The notes: generated from the sequence alone by a model not told the origin. A stretch of DNA of 64,000 bases from Rhizobiales bacterium UBA1912 (GCA_002337455.1 DDGC01000002.1:62001-126000); one strand, 5' to 3'; shown: positions 26,517-36,330, numbered from the stretch's first letter. Translations and numbers: made by a program.

Positions 26517-28163
26517 TCAGCCCCGGGATGTCAGTTGCCCGCTCAGCGCCTTGTCGATCAGCTTGCGGGTGTTCTCGATGCCGTAAAGGGCGGCGAACGA
26601 GCCAAAGCGCGGGCCGCGTTCCTGACCGATCAGCACCTGATAAAGCATCTGGAAAAAGGCACCGGACACACCCGGGCCGCCATTGGGGCCAAGGCGCTTT
26701 TGGTCCTGATAGCGCTCGATCTCACGGGCCACATCGAGAGCAGCGTTCTGGATCGCTTCTCCATTGGCGTCCGCTGGCAGTTTGGCGAGCGTTTCCGAAA
26801 GGTCTTCGAGCGCCTTGCGCTCAACTTCGTCAGGGGCGCGATAGGTCTTTTGAACGAAGTCCTCGAAATAGCGCATGGCGTAGCCGACCAGCGCGTCCAG
26901 ATGGGGATGGGTCTGCGGCGTCACCCCGGGCGCGTAGGCTGAAATGTAACCCCACATCACCTCGCGGCTTTCGGGGTTGGACGCCGTGGCGAGGTTGAGC
27001 AGCAGGGCAAAGCTCACCGGCATGTCGTATGCCGGGGGCCTGGTTGAATGGATGTGGAAGGTGGGGTTTTCCAGAAGTTGGGCCGCATCCTCAGCCTGCG
27101 CCTTGGCGGCGAAGGTGTAGTATTCGTCCACCGCCTTGGGGATGACGTCGAAATAGAGCCGCTTGGCCGTCCTCGGCTTCTGGAACATAAACAGCGAGAG
27201 GCTTTCCGAAGACGCGTAGGTCAGCCATTCGTCGATGGTGATCCCATTGCCCTTGGACTTGGAAATCTTCTGGCCATCTTCATCGAGAAAGAGCTCATAG
27301 ACGTAATGTTCGGGCGGGGTACCGCCGAGGATCGAACAGATCCGGTCATAGATCACCTGATTGGTCTGGTGATCCTTGCCGAACATTTCGAAATCGATGC
27401 CCAGCGCTGCCCAGCGCATGCCGAAATCGGGCTTCCATTGCAGCTTCACATTGCCGCCTGTCACCGGAACGGTAACGTCGCGTCCATCCTCGTCGGTGAA
27501 GGTCACTGTGCCGTCCTTGGCGTTGACTTCCTTCATGGGCACGTAAAGCACCCGCCCCGAGATCGGCGAGATGGGCAGGATGGGGGAATACGTCGCTTGC
27601 CGTTCCGCACCGAGCGTGGGCAGCATGACGTCCATGATGTCGTCATAGCGTTCGAGCGCCCGCAGCAGCATGGCGTCGAACTTGCCCGACTTGTAGTAGT
27701 CGGTGGCGCTGGCAAATTCGTAATCGAAGCCGAAGGTATCGAGGAAACGGCGCAACATGGCGTTGTTGTGTTCGCCAAAGCTCGGAAATTCATTGGTCCA
27801 GGGATCTGGCACCGCTGTCAGGGGCATCTGGAGATAGGGCTCCAGCGCCTGTTTGGACGGCACGTTGTCGGGGATCTTGCGCATCCCGTCCATGTCGTCG
27901 GAAAAGCAGATCAGCCGCGTCTTGATCGCATCGCCGGTCAGCAGCCGGAATGCTGTGCGCACCATCGTTGTGCGCATCACCTCTCCAAACGTGCCGATAT
28001 GGGGCTTGCCCGAGGGGCCGTAACCGGTCTCGAAAATGACCTCGTCCTTGCCCAGTTTCTCGGCGCGCCGCACGACCTTTTTGGCTTCCTCGAACGGCCA
28101 GGCGCGGGCGTCGGGGGCAGCGGCAATGGCTGAGGGATCGAGAGGGGGCAGGGTCTGGGACAA
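26517..28163 (-). CDS. lysS: Lysyl-tRNA synthetase, class I
   Basis: Charges tRNA-Lys with lysine. The 548-residue enzyme is of the class I type (archaeal-like, also found in alphaproteobacteria and spirochaetes). The HIGH-type motif is [19 protein letters not shown] (about 52-70) and the KMSKS-type loop is KISKSKGN (about 305); [14 protein letters not shown] and the C-terminal helical domain fit the family. The start is a TTG ([12 protein letters not shown] region) with AAAGGA 9 bases before it; upstream in-frame sequence is unrelated. No class II LysRS is in the window. Confidence 0.94.
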   Translation of the reverse strand: MSQTLPPLDPSAIAAAPDARAWPFEEAKKVVRRAEKLGKDEVIFETGYGPSGKPHIGTFGEVMRTTMVRTAFRLLTGDAIKTRLICFSDDMDGMRKIPDNVPSKQALEPYLQMPLTAVPDPWTNEFPSFGEHNNAMLRRFLDTFGFDYEFASATDYYKSGKFDAMLLRALERYDDIMDVMLPTLGAERQATYSPILPISPISGRVLYVPMKEVNAKDGTVTFTDEDGRDVTVPVTGGNVKLQWKPDFGMRWAALGIDFEMFGKDHQTNQVIYDRICSILGGTPPEHYVYELFLDEDGQKISKSKGNGITIDEWLTYASSESLSLFMFQKPRTAKRLYFDVIPKAVDEYYTFAAKAQAEDAAQLLENPTFHIHSTRPPAYDMPVSFALLLNLATASNPESREVMWGYISAYAPGVTPQTHPHLDALVGYAMRYFEDFVQKTYRAPDEVERKALEDLSETLAKLPADANGEAIQNAALDVAREIERYQDQKRLGPNGGPGVSGAFFQMLYQVLIGQERGPRFGSFAALYGIENTRKLIDKALSGQLTSRG

Positions 28164-28317
28164 TTTGGCCCATCCTTTAATCAAACCGGGAGAATTCAGG
28201 CCGCGGTGTTGCACCAACCTGTCCCAAAGGTCAATGCCGATCGTCGTGAGCCCTTGCGCCGGCACCCCGCACTTTCTAGATTTGCGTGCGCGCCCCAAAC
28301 CGACCCCAGGTGATTTC

Positions 28318-28722
28318 ATGCAGCTCTCCGCAACCGATGCCCTCGTCCATGTCATGGTCATGGCCGCGGTATCCGACAAGGACGTTTCCGATCGCGAAAT
28401 GGACCGGTTCGCAGCGCTTATCAGCCGTTGGCCGGTGTTTGAGAATTTCGATATCGGCCGGCTGCCCGAAGTCGCTTCGACCTGCGTCGAGACCGTCAAC
28501 AAGGCCGGGCTCGATGCCCTGCTCGACCAGATCGCCCAGACCCTCGAGCCCCGCCTGCAGGAAACCGCCTACGCCATTGCCGTCGAGATCGTCACCGTCG
28601 ATCTCAAGCTCAACCAGGAAGAATTGCGCATGCTGGAGATGATCCGCGATGCGTTCTCCATCGACCGATTGACGACGGCGGCAATCGAAACCTCGGCGCG
28701 GATCAGGCATCGCCGCCTTTAG
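28318..28722 (+). CDS. TerB family protein
   Basis: A 134-residue all-helical protein of the tellurite-resistance TerB-like family: [21 protein letters not shown] near the start and [26 protein letters not shown] near the end carry paired acidic residues that bind metal in TerB. Single TerB proteins outside ter operons have unknown roles, possibly membrane stress. The start was chosen at ATG 28318 because the upstream frame is non-homologous. Its end overlaps the convergent binding-protein gene by 4 bases. Confidence 0.85.
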   Translation: MQLSATDALVHVMVMAAVSDKDVSDREMDRFAALISRWPVFENFDIGRLPEVASTCVETVNKAGLDALLDQIAQTLEPRLQETAYAIAVEIVTVDLKLNQEELRMLEMIRDAFSIDRLTTAAIETSARIRHRRL

Positions 28723-29543
28723 TAAAAACTCACCGGAAACCAGCGCAGGTAGATCTCGTCGATCCGGCCCTCGCGTTGCAAGCGGGTCAGGGCCCAGTTG
28801 ATGGCGACCCGCACATTGTCGAGGCCCGCCGGCACGGCCACGGCCAGTCCGGCCCCGAACAGGTCGGGCCGGAAATAGGCTTCTCCGGCAAAGGCGCAGC
28901 AATCGGGGTTCTCGTTGAGCCAGAACGAGGCGCGCGCCGCATCGCCGAAAAAGGCGTCGGCGTCTCCCGCGGCCACGGCATCAAGCGCTTCGAACTCGCT
29001 GTCAAAGAATACGATTTCGGTGCGTCCGAGCGTCCGTTCAGCCAATGCGGCATGGGCAGAGCCCACCCGGACCGCGACCGTGCCTATCATCGTGAGCGGA
29101 TCGAAATCAGCGGTAACGGGCCGCCGCGTTACGAACCTTGCGGGCAATTGAAGGTAGATGCGGGAGAAATCGAAACGCTCGCCGGCACTGCCGCCAATGT
29201 CGAGCCCGGCGATCAGTGCATCCCCCTGATTATCGGCCAGCGCGCCCTGCACCCGGTTCCACGGCCATGCCTGGATCGTGCAGCGCGCTTCAAGGCGGGC
29301 ACAGATGGCATCGGCCAGATCGATATTGAAGCCGGCAAGCCGCCCAGCGGCGTCGGTATAGTTAAATGGAGGGAAATCGGGAGTGGTCAGAAACCGCAGC
29401 GCGGGGACTGCTATGGGGTCTATCATGTCGTCGCGCGCGCCCGGATCGACATGAACCGGCAGGTTCTGAGCGCAAGCGACGCCTGCCCCCCCGATAAAAA
29501 GGCAGGCGGCGAGGAGAGCTGCCCGAAGCGCTGGCATCATCAA
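28719..29543 (-). CDS. Periplasmic solute-binding protein, family 3
   Basis: A 274-residue exported protein with a signal peptide ending ACAQN and an SBP_bac_3 fold: FLTTPDFPPFNYTDAAGRLAGFNIDLADAICARL is the classic start of the amino-acid-binding type, later GLDIGGSAGERFDFSRIYLQ and VAAGDADAFFGDAARASFWL. No transporter permease or ATPase is adjacent, so it may serve a remote ABC transporter or act as a sensor-like binding protein. The first three codons offer alternative Met starts. Confidence 0.9.
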   Translation of the reverse strand: MMMPALRAALLAACLFIGGAGVACAQNLPVHVDPGARDDMIDPIAVPALRFLTTPDFPPFNYTDAAGRLAGFNIDLADAICARLEARCTIQAWPWNRVQGALADNQGDALIAGLDIGGSAGERFDFSRIYLQLPARFVTRRPVTADFDPLTMIGTVAVRVGSAHAALAERTLGRTEIVFFDSEFEALDAVAAGDADAFFGDAARASFWLNENPDCCAFAGEAYFRPDLFGAGLAVAVPAGLDNVRVAINWALTRLQREGRIDEIYLRWFPVSFY

Positions 29544-29627
29544 ATTTCAAAGCCCTGAACAAATTTGAACCCAGTTATGGCCGATTGCCAAAACAATTGG
29601 TAGGGTCGAGTGGACGATTGGGGGGAT

Positions 29628-31496
29628 ATGAGCGTCGTGCAGCCGTTTGACGATGTCGAACTCGCTGTGGCATTGGCCATGCAACCGGGCTGGTCCCGGC
29701 ATGTGGCCACTGCCGCGCTTGATCGCGCTCATCGTATCGGCACCGACCCAATAGAGGTTCTCGCGGCGCTGGACCAGAGCGATCGCGAGGCGCCTTACCG
29801 GCAAGCTGCCGCCTTTCTGGGCGTCCCGCACCGCACCGATATAGCGGCCTTTCTTTCCCCGCTCGCCGACGATGCCGATGTCGATCAATTCGCCGGGCTG
29901 CGCTCCGTCCGCGGGCATATCAAGGGAAACGAAGTGCTGTTTCTCTCGCCAGGCTTTGCCCATTTGCGCGGTCTGGCGGCGCGCATCGGCGCGGACGAAA
30001 ATCTACGCCGGCGGCTATGCATCGTTTCGCCCGCTACCCTCGATGCGGCAATTGCCCGAACCAATCCAGCGCTCCTGGCAACCAACGCCCTGCAAAGGCT
30101 GGCGCGCCGTTTTCCGTTCGCCAGTGCGCACCTGGACCTTCCGCGCTGGGTGAGGGTGGGCTTTGTCGCCACGGTCGCGGCGCTGGCCGCCACGCCCGCC
30201 CTTCTCTATCTGGCACCCATCCTTGCGCTGCTGGCGCCAATACTGGCCATTCCGTCGGTGTTCCGGCTATGGGCGGCTTTCACATTCGAATCCAACAAAG
30301 CCCTGCAGCCTAAAAGGCTGCTCGATGACAGCGACGTGCCTATCTATACGGTGCTTATTCCGATGCGTGACGAAGCGCATATGGTGCCCCAGATCGCGCG
30401 GGCGATGCAGGCACTCGACTACCCTGCTGAAAAACTCGACATAAAGTTCGTTGTAGAAAGCGCCAGCCCGACGACGGTGAGGGCTGCGCACGCTCAACTG
30501 GGAGACCGGCGCTTTTCGCTGGTCGTGGTGCCGCGGTGCCGCCCCTATACCAAACCCAAGGCCCTCAACTACGCCCTGCCCTTGGCGCGCGGCGCTTACG
30601 CGGTGGTTTTCGATGCCGAAGATCTTCCCGAACCGGGGCAATTGCGGACCGCCGCCAGCCTTTTTGCGGAAGACCCGACACTTGAATGTCTGCAGGCAGA
30701 ACTGGTGATTGCCAACGCGTCGCGGAACTGGATCACGCGCATGTTCGCTGCCGAATATGCCGGCCATTTCGGCGTCCTGCTGCCAGCAATCGGCAGGGCC
30801 GGTTTCCCGGTTCCGTTGGGCGGGACCTCCAATCACTTTCGCACGGCGACACTGAAAGACATCGGCGCATGGGATGCCTTCAACGTCACTGAGGACGCCG
30901 ATCTGGGCATTCGCATGGCCCGGCTCGGCCTGCGCGTGGAAAGCCTGGCATGTGTCACCCTGGAAGAAGCGCCAGAGACCGTGACCGCCTGGGTGCGCCA
31001 GCGTTCGCGCTGGATCAAGGGGTGGATGCAAACCCTTCTTGTCCATTCGGCGCGTCCGGGGAAGCTCCTGGCCGATCTGGGCTGGGGCAATCTCATCGCC
31101 TTTTACATGTTCGTTGGCGGCATGGTGCTCTCGCTCTGCGTGCACGGCCTGTTTCTGACCGGCACCATCGCCCGGCTGATCTATGACCTAGTGACCGTTG
31201 GTACTACTGATGTCTGGGCGGTCGCGGGGCTGGGCACGCTGCTGTTCGGGTACTCAGGCGCTATCGTCATCAGCATCATCGGACTGGACAGGATCGGGCG
31301 CAAGGATATCGTTCCCTGGCTGGTTGCTCTGCCGGCCTATTGGCTCATGGCGTGGTGCTCGGTGATGCTGGCGGGGTTCGAACTGGTTTTCCGGCCCTAT
31401 CACTGGTCCAAGACCGAACATAAAGGACTGGACAGCTCCAGGCTGGAGCCGGCCGCGAGCCCTTCGGGCGCCGCGCATACGCAAACGTCCCAATAG
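29628..31496 (+). CDS. Family 2 glycosyltransferase, multi-pass membrane
   Basis: A 622-residue inner-membrane processive-type glycosyltransferase. The N-terminal 150 residues resemble the MshEN/GspE N-terminal domain, followed by a hydrophobic hairpin (about 170-215), the GT2 catalytic domain (about 235-470) with FVVESASP, VFDAEDLPEPGQL, GGTSNHFRT, TEDADLGIRM and the QRSRWIKGWMQT (QxxRW) motif, then three or four C-terminal membrane helices. The D, DxD, TED and QxxRW set indicates an active polysaccharide synthase. A GTG six codons upstream is an alternative start. It faces a CelD-like acyltransferase, suggesting exopolysaccharide. Confidence 0.92.
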   Translation: MSVVQPFDDVELAVALAMQPGWSRHVATAALDRAHRIGTDPIEVLAALDQSDREAPYRQAAAFLGVPHRTDIAAFLSPLADDADVDQFAGLRSVRGHIKGNEVLFLSPGFAHLRGLAARIGADENLRRRLCIVSPATLDAAIARTNPALLATNALQRLARRFPFASAHLDLPRWVRVGFVATVAALAATPALLYLAPILALLAPILAIPSVFRLWAAFTFESNKALQPKRLLDDSDVPIYTVLIPMRDEAHMVPQIARAMQALDYPAEKLDIKFVVESASPTTVRAAHAQLGDRRFSLVVVPRCRPYTKPKALNYALPLARGAYAVVFDAEDLPEPGQLRTAASLFAEDPTLECLQAELVIANASRNWITRMFAAEYAGHFGVLLPAIGRAGFPVPLGGTSNHFRTATLKDIGAWDAFNVTEDADLGIRMARLGLRVESLACVTLEEAPETVTAWVRQRSRWIKGWMQTLLVHSARPGKLLADLGWGNLIAFYMFVGGMVLSLCVHGLFLTGTIARLIYDLVTVGTTDVWAVAGLGTLLFGYSGAIVISIIGLDRIGRKDIVPWLVALPAYWLMAWCSVMLAGFELVFRPYHWSKTEHKGLDSSRLEPAASPSGAAHTQTSQ

Positions 31497-31552
31497 CGCA
31501 TCGGCCCTCGCATACTCACAATCGGGTGGGTGCTGCAAGAGGAGTTGCCCAT

Positions 31553-31711
31553 TTGAACGTGCGTGAGCCAGCACCAACTAACTCGACATCATCGACCCCG
31601 CGCCGCAGGGCCGTCACACTGGCCGCCGCAGGCACAATAGGCCTGAGCATGTCGCTTCTGGCGCCAATGATCGAGATTATTCACTGGATCATCGGTTTCG
31701 CGGGGCCCTAG
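31553..31711 (+). CDS. Putative small single-pass membrane protein
   Basis: A 52-residue frame starting with TTG, with GAGGAG 9 bases upstream. The N-terminal half is Ser/Thr/Pro-rich and basic (NSTSSTPRRRAV), the rest is hydrophobic (GTIGLSMSLLAPMIEIIHWIIGF), giving a positive-inside single helix. It follows the glycosyltransferase by 56 bp on the same strand. I do not recognise it; it could be an accessory subunit or a chance frame. Upstream GTG (31526) is less likely because it lacks a binding site. Confidence 0.45.
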   Translation: MNVREPAPTNSTSSTPRRRAVTLAAAGTIGLSMSLLAPMIEIIHWIIGFAGP

Positions 31712-31713
31712 CG

Positions 31714-31749
31714 GCTGAACGCTCCTTGCGGTCTTGGGCCGCGTTCAGC
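31714..31749. repeat. Inverted repeat between convergent genes
   Basis: GCTGAACGC (31714-31722) and GCGTTCAGC (31741-31749) form a perfect 9-bp stem with an 18-bp loop. It overlaps the stop of the CelD-like gene and follows the small membrane protein. No T-run follows, so it may be a weak two-way terminator or mRNA-stabilising hairpin. Confidence 0.5.
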
Positions 31750-32938
31750 GATCCCGGCTTTTTCCCGACACGGCGCGCCGCAATGCAACAACCGCCGATT
31801 GGGCAGTGCGCGCCAGCTTCCAGAGTGAGGGGGTTTGCTTGATCTTGCGTTTTGCCGCGCGCGCGCCTCGCAGCGCGGGAGCGGCGACACGGCCGAGCGC
31901 AGAGACCGGCAGCACGATGTCGAACACGGGCCGGCGGTGCGTCCAATCGGTCTTGTAGTCGAAATCGCCCAGCCCCATGTCCAGGCTCCTTACCCCATCG
32001 GCCCGCAGCTGATCGACAAGGAGCGACAGCGTCACCCCCATCAGGGAGTACCGGGACGCGTCGCCGTAGTCGGTAGAATTGATGTATTGCGAATAATGGG
32101 TGGGGCCATAGGTGCCGATGCTTGTGGCTACGATCGCCTCGCCGGCATAAAGGGCGTGCAGGCTGATGGCCGGCCGGTCCTGATCCAACCCCTCCAGCGC
32201 CAACTGTCGAAAGAACTGCCTGAAGGCCGGGCGCTGGAAAATATTCTCGACCCCCATCTGAACGAAGCGGCGTCCACGCTGATCGAGGAATACCTCGAGC
32301 ATGGTTTCAACTTCGGCCGGGGTTGCGGCGCGGTGCAACTTAACCGGCCCAAACCCTTCATCGAGCCGGCGCTGGGAGCGGCGGATATTGGTGCGGCGCT
32401 TGTGGGGCAAGGATTGCTCGATGAACGGCGCATCGCCCGGTTCGAGAGCGTTAAAGTACAGATTGTCCGGTGCCGGATTTCCGCCGAGCTGAGCCAGCGG
32501 GTTGGCGTGCTCCCCAACTTGAGATGCAACGCAGTGGAAATTGACGATGTCGGCCGGAAGGGTCGCCAGAGCATCACGCAGAGCTTTGGGCGTGAGCAGA
32601 TGTGCGGATCGCGGATCGAACACCGGAGCATCGCCATTGGAAATCGACATACCGACGATCTGGGCGACGCGCAGCCCAAACTTGCGGACGATCTCGAAGG
32701 GGATCAGCGCAATGGGGCGATCACGCTCAAGGATCGTCAGAATTGCGACCTGCGTGCCCGGTCTGAACCCAGCATCGAGATAGGCCGCGATCCAGTCAAG
32801 GCGCTGATAGGGGGCATAGGCGCCGACCTGTTGCAAGTCGCGCCACGCCGGTGCGGCCTTGGCTATGGAATCGTGGACGACCGCCCGTAGCGACTGGCTC
32901 GTCGCCGCAAGATCGCCGATATCTGTTGCCGCTGTCAT
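31745..32938 (-). CDS. CelD/BcsL-like GNAT acyltransferase
   Basis: A 397-residue soluble protein with the acetyltransferase_6 (CelD) domain over about residues 180-340: RRTNIRRSQRRLDEGFG, RRFVQMGVENIF, ALYAGEAIVATSIGTYG and SLDMGLGDFDYKTDW. Such enzymes acylate polysaccharides or are found beside cellulose and exopolysaccharide genes. Here it converges on the family 2 glycosyltransferase. The start at MTAATDIGDL was chosen since the frame upstream (Pro/Arg-rich) is not homologous. The basic C-terminal tail is untypical but protein-like. Confidence 0.85.
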   Translation of the reverse strand: MTAATDIGDLAATSQSLRAVVHDSIAKAAPAWRDLQQVGAYAPYQRLDWIAAYLDAGFRPGTQVAILTILERDRPIALIPFEIVRKFGLRVAQIVGMSISNGDAPVFDPRSAHLLTPKALRDALATLPADIVNFHCVASQVGEHANPLAQLGGNPAPDNLYFNALEPGDAPFIEQSLPHKRRTNIRRSQRRLDEGFGPVKLHRAATPAEVETMLEVFLDQRGRRFVQMGVENIFQRPAFRQFFRQLALEGLDQDRPAISLHALYAGEAIVATSIGTYGPTHYSQYINSTDYGDASRYSLMGVTLSLLVDQLRADGVRSLDMGLGDFDYKTDWTHRRPVFDIVLPVSALGRVAAPALRGARAAKRKIKQTPSLWKLARTAQSAVVALRRAVSGKSRDR

Positions 32939-33185
32939 TGACTGAGGCCGTCCGTTGCCTGGAGTGAGCGCCCATTGAAGGCGCGGGGACCTTGAACCCA
33001 AAATCTTGGGAAAGCCTGAACCGGACAGTATCTTCCCCGGTCAACGGCCGGGAAATCTGCGAGATGGTAAAGAGCGGCTTACGTAAAAAGCGAAATGGCC
33101 CGGACGTTGGCCCGGGCCCATTAGGGCTTTATCCGGCCCGAGCGAGGCGGTCCGGCGCTCTAAAACTCAATTTTTGTCTGCGGAT

Positions 33186-33218
33186 CGATAAGAAAAAGTC
33201 TGCAACTTTTTCTTATCG
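33186..33218. repeat. Perfect 14-bp inverted repeat
   Basis: CGATAAGAAAAAGT (33186-33199) pairs perfectly with ACTTTTTCTTATCG (33205-33218) around CTGCA. It lies 24 bp past the FKBP gene end. Neither strand has a T-run after it. A second hairpin (AATGG-CCCGG with CCGGG-C-CCATT, about 33093-33123) follows on the minus strand with TTTCGCTTTTT beyond it. One or both may terminate the FKBP message. The rest of 32939-33241 holds nothing I recognise. Confidence 0.55.
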
Positions 33219-33241
33219 CACTCACATCTGTTTTGTCGTGG

Positions 33242-33670
33242 TCAGAGAACTTCGACCAGTTCGACCTCGAACACCAGGTCCTTGCCCGCGAGGGGATGGT
33301 TGGCGTCGACGGTGATGGCATCCTCGGCGGTGTCGATCACCGTCAGAACCATGGTCTGACCATCGTTGCCTGTCGCCTGGAGCCGGGCACCCACTGAAGT
33401 ATCGACTCCATCGGGAATCTGGGTCCTCGGCACGCTTTGAACGCCCTCGGGACGATGGACGCCATAGGCTGCATCGGCGGGGATCGTCACCGTTTCCTTG
33501 GAGCCGACGCTCATGCCCTGAACCTGTTCTTCAAGGCCCTTGATGATCTGGCCGGAGCCAAGCTGAAATTCGAGGGGATCACGGCCATCGGAGGAATCGA
33601 ACTGGGTGCCGTCGGTGAGCCGTCCGGTGTAATGGATGCGCACAGTATCCCCGTGCTTTGCCTGGGTCAT
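33242..33670 (-). CDS. FKBP-type peptidyl-prolyl isomerase, SlyD-like
   Basis: A 142-residue proline isomerase and chaperone. The FKBP domain has VRIHYTGRLTDGTQFDSS, LGSGQIIKGLEEQVQGMSVG, and the SlyD-type insert-in-flap region ADAAYGVHRPEGVQSVPR, with ITVDANHPLAGKDLVFEVELVEV closing the fold. The histidine-rich metal-binding tail of E. coli SlyD is absent, as in many alphaproteobacteria. It is a single gene with a hairpin downstream. Confidence 0.95.
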   Translation of the reverse strand: MTQAKHGDTVRIHYTGRLTDGTQFDSSDGRDPLEFQLGSGQIIKGLEEQVQGMSVGSKETVTIPADAAYGVHRPEGVQSVPRTQIPDGVDTSVGARLQATGNDGQTMVLTVIDTAEDAITVDANHPLAGKDLVFEVELVEVL

Positions 33671-33874
33671 GCTGTGTCCTTTTCATTTGTGTTTGCTCAG
33701 GATCCGTCGCCGCGCGTTCTCAAGGCGGCCAAAAGACAGATCCGGCGAAGGTCCGCTGGGTTTGCCCGCGAACCGCGGTCCCAATGTAGGGATGGGGAAC
33801 GAGATGTAAACCGCGCAGATGCCGATTACGGCGGCGGCGCGATGCTGGCCGCAGCTTCGGAAGCGGGAGCCCCC

Positions 33875-35035
33875 CTAGGGCGCAGGCTTTTGCGACCAGT
33901 TCCAATCGCCGGCGCCGAGCACGGGGGCGGCTCTCTCCAGCGACAATGGGCTGCGCGAAAAGGTCAGCGGCGTGCGCAGGCCGGGAATGTTTTCGGGCGC
34001 GATCTTCAGGTCTCGTGCGGCCACCTGGGGCTCGGAGAGGGCTTCGGCGACGGTATTGATCGGCCCACAGGGCACTCCCGCGATTTCCAGAGCCTCTATC
34101 AGCCCCGCTTTGGTCCATGCGCCGGTCGCTTCGGCCAGCAAGCCGGCGATCATGTCACGGTTGGTCACGCGGTCGGAATTGGTCGCCGCCCGGGGATCAG
34201 CCGCCAGCGCAGGCAGCTTGAGGACGGAGCAGAGCGTCTGAAATTGCCTGTCGTTGCCACAGGCGATGATGGCGTGCCCATCGGCGACCGGGAACACCTG
34301 ATAGGGGACGATATTGGGATGGGCGTTGCCCATGCGGGATGGACTTTTTCCCGAGACCAGAAAGTTCATCGCCTGATTGGCCAGAACGGCCACGCCAACG
34401 TCGAGGAGCGAGAGATCGATGTGCTGTCCCCTGCCCGATCGCTGCCGCTCGGCCAGCGCCGCCTGCACACCGATCACGCCATAAAGGCCGGTGAAAACAT
34501 CGATCCAGGCGACACCCACCTTCTGCGGCTCGCCTTCCGGATCGCCCGTCAGATCCATGACCCCGCTCATGCCCTGAATGAGAAAGTCATATCCGGGCTG
34601 GCTGGCGCGCGGGCCGGTCTGGCCGAACCCGGTGATCGATACATAAACGAGACGCGGGTTGATGGCGGCCAGTGCCGCGTAATCAAGACCGTAGCGCGCG
34701 AGCCCGCCGACCTTGAAATTTTCGACCAGCACGTCCGCGTCGGCAATCAGCGCCCTGAGCCGTTCGAGATCGGTGGCATCGCGGAAATCGCACACCACCG
34801 AGCGCTTTGAGCGGTTGGTGGCATGGAAATAGGCGGCGACTTTTTCGACGCCGCCCCTGCCATTATCGCGTTCGATGAAGGGCGGCCCCCAGCGGCGGGT
34901 GTCGTCGCCCTCCGGGCTCTCGACCTTGATGACCTCGGCGCCCAGATCGGCCAGGGTCTGGCCCAGCCAGGGACCCGCCAGAATTCGTGCCAGTTCGACC
35001 ACCCGCAATCCGGCAAGAGGCGCTTGCGCCTGCAT
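33875..35035 (-). CDS. gcdG: CaiB/BaiF CoA-transferase, probable glutarate CoA-transferase
   Basis: A 386-residue class III CoA-transferase: LAGLRVVELARILAGPWLGQTLADLGAEVIKVE at the start, FKVGGLARYGLDYAALAAINP, and the catalytic Asp in LSLLDVGVAVLANQ (about 180). Its ATG shares one base with the gcdH stop. In pseudomonads the gcdH neighbour of this family moves CoA from succinyl-CoA to glutarate, so the same role is expected here in lysine and glutarate breakdown. The gene symbol rests on context, because CaiB proteins have diverse substrates. Confidence 0.85.
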   Translation of the reverse strand: MQAQAPLAGLRVVELARILAGPWLGQTLADLGAEVIKVESPEGDDTRRWGPPFIERDNGRGGVEKVAAYFHATNRSKRSVVCDFRDATDLERLRALIADADVLVENFKVGGLARYGLDYAALAAINPRLVYVSITGFGQTGPRASQPGYDFLIQGMSGVMDLTGDPEGEPQKVGVAWIDVFTGLYGVIGVQAALAERQRSGRGQHIDLSLLDVGVAVLANQAMNFLVSGKSPSRMGNAHPNIVPYQVFPVADGHAIIACGNDRQFQTLCSVLKLPALAADPRAATNSDRVTNRDMIAGLLAEATGAWTKAGLIEALEIAGVPCGPINTVAEALSEPQVAARDLKIAPENIPGLRTPLTFSRSPLSLERAAPVLGAGDWNWSQKPAP

Positions 35036-36231
35036 CAGAAGAATGCCTGCAGCCCGGTCTGCGCACGGCCGAGGATGAGCGCGTGGACATCATGGGTGCC
35101 CTCATAAGTGTTTACGGTCTCAAGGTTCTGGGCGTGCCGCATGACGTGATATTCGATCTGGATGCCATTGCCGCCGTGCATGTCGCGGGCCTGACGCGCG
35201 ATATCGAGCGCCTTGCCGCAATTGTTGCGCTTGACGATGGAGATCATTTCAGGCGCGAACTTGCCTTCATCCATCAGCCGCCCGACGCGTAGGGATGCCT
35301 GCAGCCCCAGCGCGATTTCGGTCTGCATGTCGGCGAGCTTTTTCTGGAAGAGCTGCGTTGCGGCCAGGGGGCGATCGAATTGCTTGCGGTCAAGGCCGTA
35401 TTGGCGCGCCCGGTGCCAGCAGTCTTCCGCGGCACCCATGGCGCCCCAGGAAATGCCGTAGCGCGCCCGGTTGAGACAGCCGAACGGTCCGCTCATGCCT
35501 TCGACATTGGGGAGCAGCGCGTCCTCGCCCACTTCGACGCCATCCATGACGATCTCGCCGGTAACCGAGGCACGCAGGGAGAGTTTTCCGCCGATCTTGG
35601 GGGCCGAAAGACCCTTCATGCCATTTTCGAGTACAAATCCACGAACTTTGCCGCCATGTTCAGCACTTTTGGCCCAAACAATGAAAACGTTGGCGATGGG
35701 CGAATTGGAGATCCAGGTCTTGGAGCCATGGAGACGATAGCCGCCATCGATCTTTTCGGCGCGGGTTTTCATGCCGCCCGGATCGGAGCCGGCATCGGGT
35801 TCCGTTAGGCCGAAACAGCCGATCCATTCGCCGTTGGCCAGCTTGGGCAAATATTTTTTCTTTTGTTGCTCAGAGCCATAGGCAAGGATCGGGTACATCA
35901 CGAGCGAAGACTGCACGCTCATCATCGAGCGATAGCCCGAATCGACGCGCTCGACCTCACGCGCGATCAGCCCATAAGCCACATACGACGCGCCCAACCC
36001 GCCATATTCTTCGGGCACCGTGGCACCCAGAAGTCCGGCGGCGCCGAAATCAGCGAAGATCGTCGGATCAACCCGCTCTTCGAGATAATCGTCGGCAACC
36101 CGAGGCGCCAGCTTGTCGGCGGCAAAGGCGGCGGCCGATTGGCCGATCATGCGCTCTTCGGACGAAAGCTGGTCTTCGAGCAAGAACGGATCGGACCAGC
36201 TAAAGCTGTTGCGGGCGGGGCTTTCGGCCAT
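35035..36231 (-). CDS. gcdH: Glutaryl-CoA dehydrogenase
   Basis: A 398-residue FAD acyl-CoA dehydrogenase that converts glutaryl-CoA to crotonyl-CoA and CO2, passing electrons to ETF. Family motifs: [19 protein letters not shown], the [20 protein letters not shown] block, [20 protein letters not shown] and the catalytic Glu in [20 protein letters not shown] (about residue 377). Length and the R/E residues for a short dicarboxyl substrate fit GcdH rather than a simple acyl-CoA dehydrogenase. It forms an operon with the CoA-transferase and is divergent from a LysR gene. Confidence 0.96.
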   Translation of the reverse strand: MAESPARNSFSWSDPFLLEDQLSSEERMIGQSAAAFAADKLAPRVADDYLEERVDPTIFADFGAAGLLGATVPEEYGGLGASYVAYGLIAREVERVDSGYRSMMSVQSSLVMYPILAYGSEQQKKKYLPKLANGEWIGCFGLTEPDAGSDPGGMKTRAEKIDGGYRLHGSKTWISNSPIANVFIVWAKSAEHGGKVRGFVLENGMKGLSAPKIGGKLSLRASVTGEIVMDGVEVGEDALLPNVEGMSGPFGCLNRARYGISWGAMGAAEDCWHRARQYGLDRKQFDRPLAATQLFQKKLADMQTEIALGLQASLRVGRLMDEGKFAPEMISIVKRNNCGKALDIARQARDMHGGNGIQIEYHVMRHAQNLETVNTYEGTHDVHALILGRAQTGLQAFF

Positions 36232-36313
36232 AACTTCTCCAGAGCACTATATTGGTTTTGGCCATGATATCGCTGGACCGGGCGCGAAAATAATCCTATT
36301 CGATCAGTAGTTG

Positions 36314-36328
36314 ATGCATAAGGCGCAT
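36314..36328. promoter_or_regulatory. LysR box (T-N11-A) of the glutarate module
   Basis: ATGC-ATAAGGC-GCAT is a dyad containing T-N11-A, directly before the LysR gene start and 83 bp from gcdH. It is a likely site for the LysR protein encoded next to it. Confidence 0.55.
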
Positions 36329-36330
36329 AG

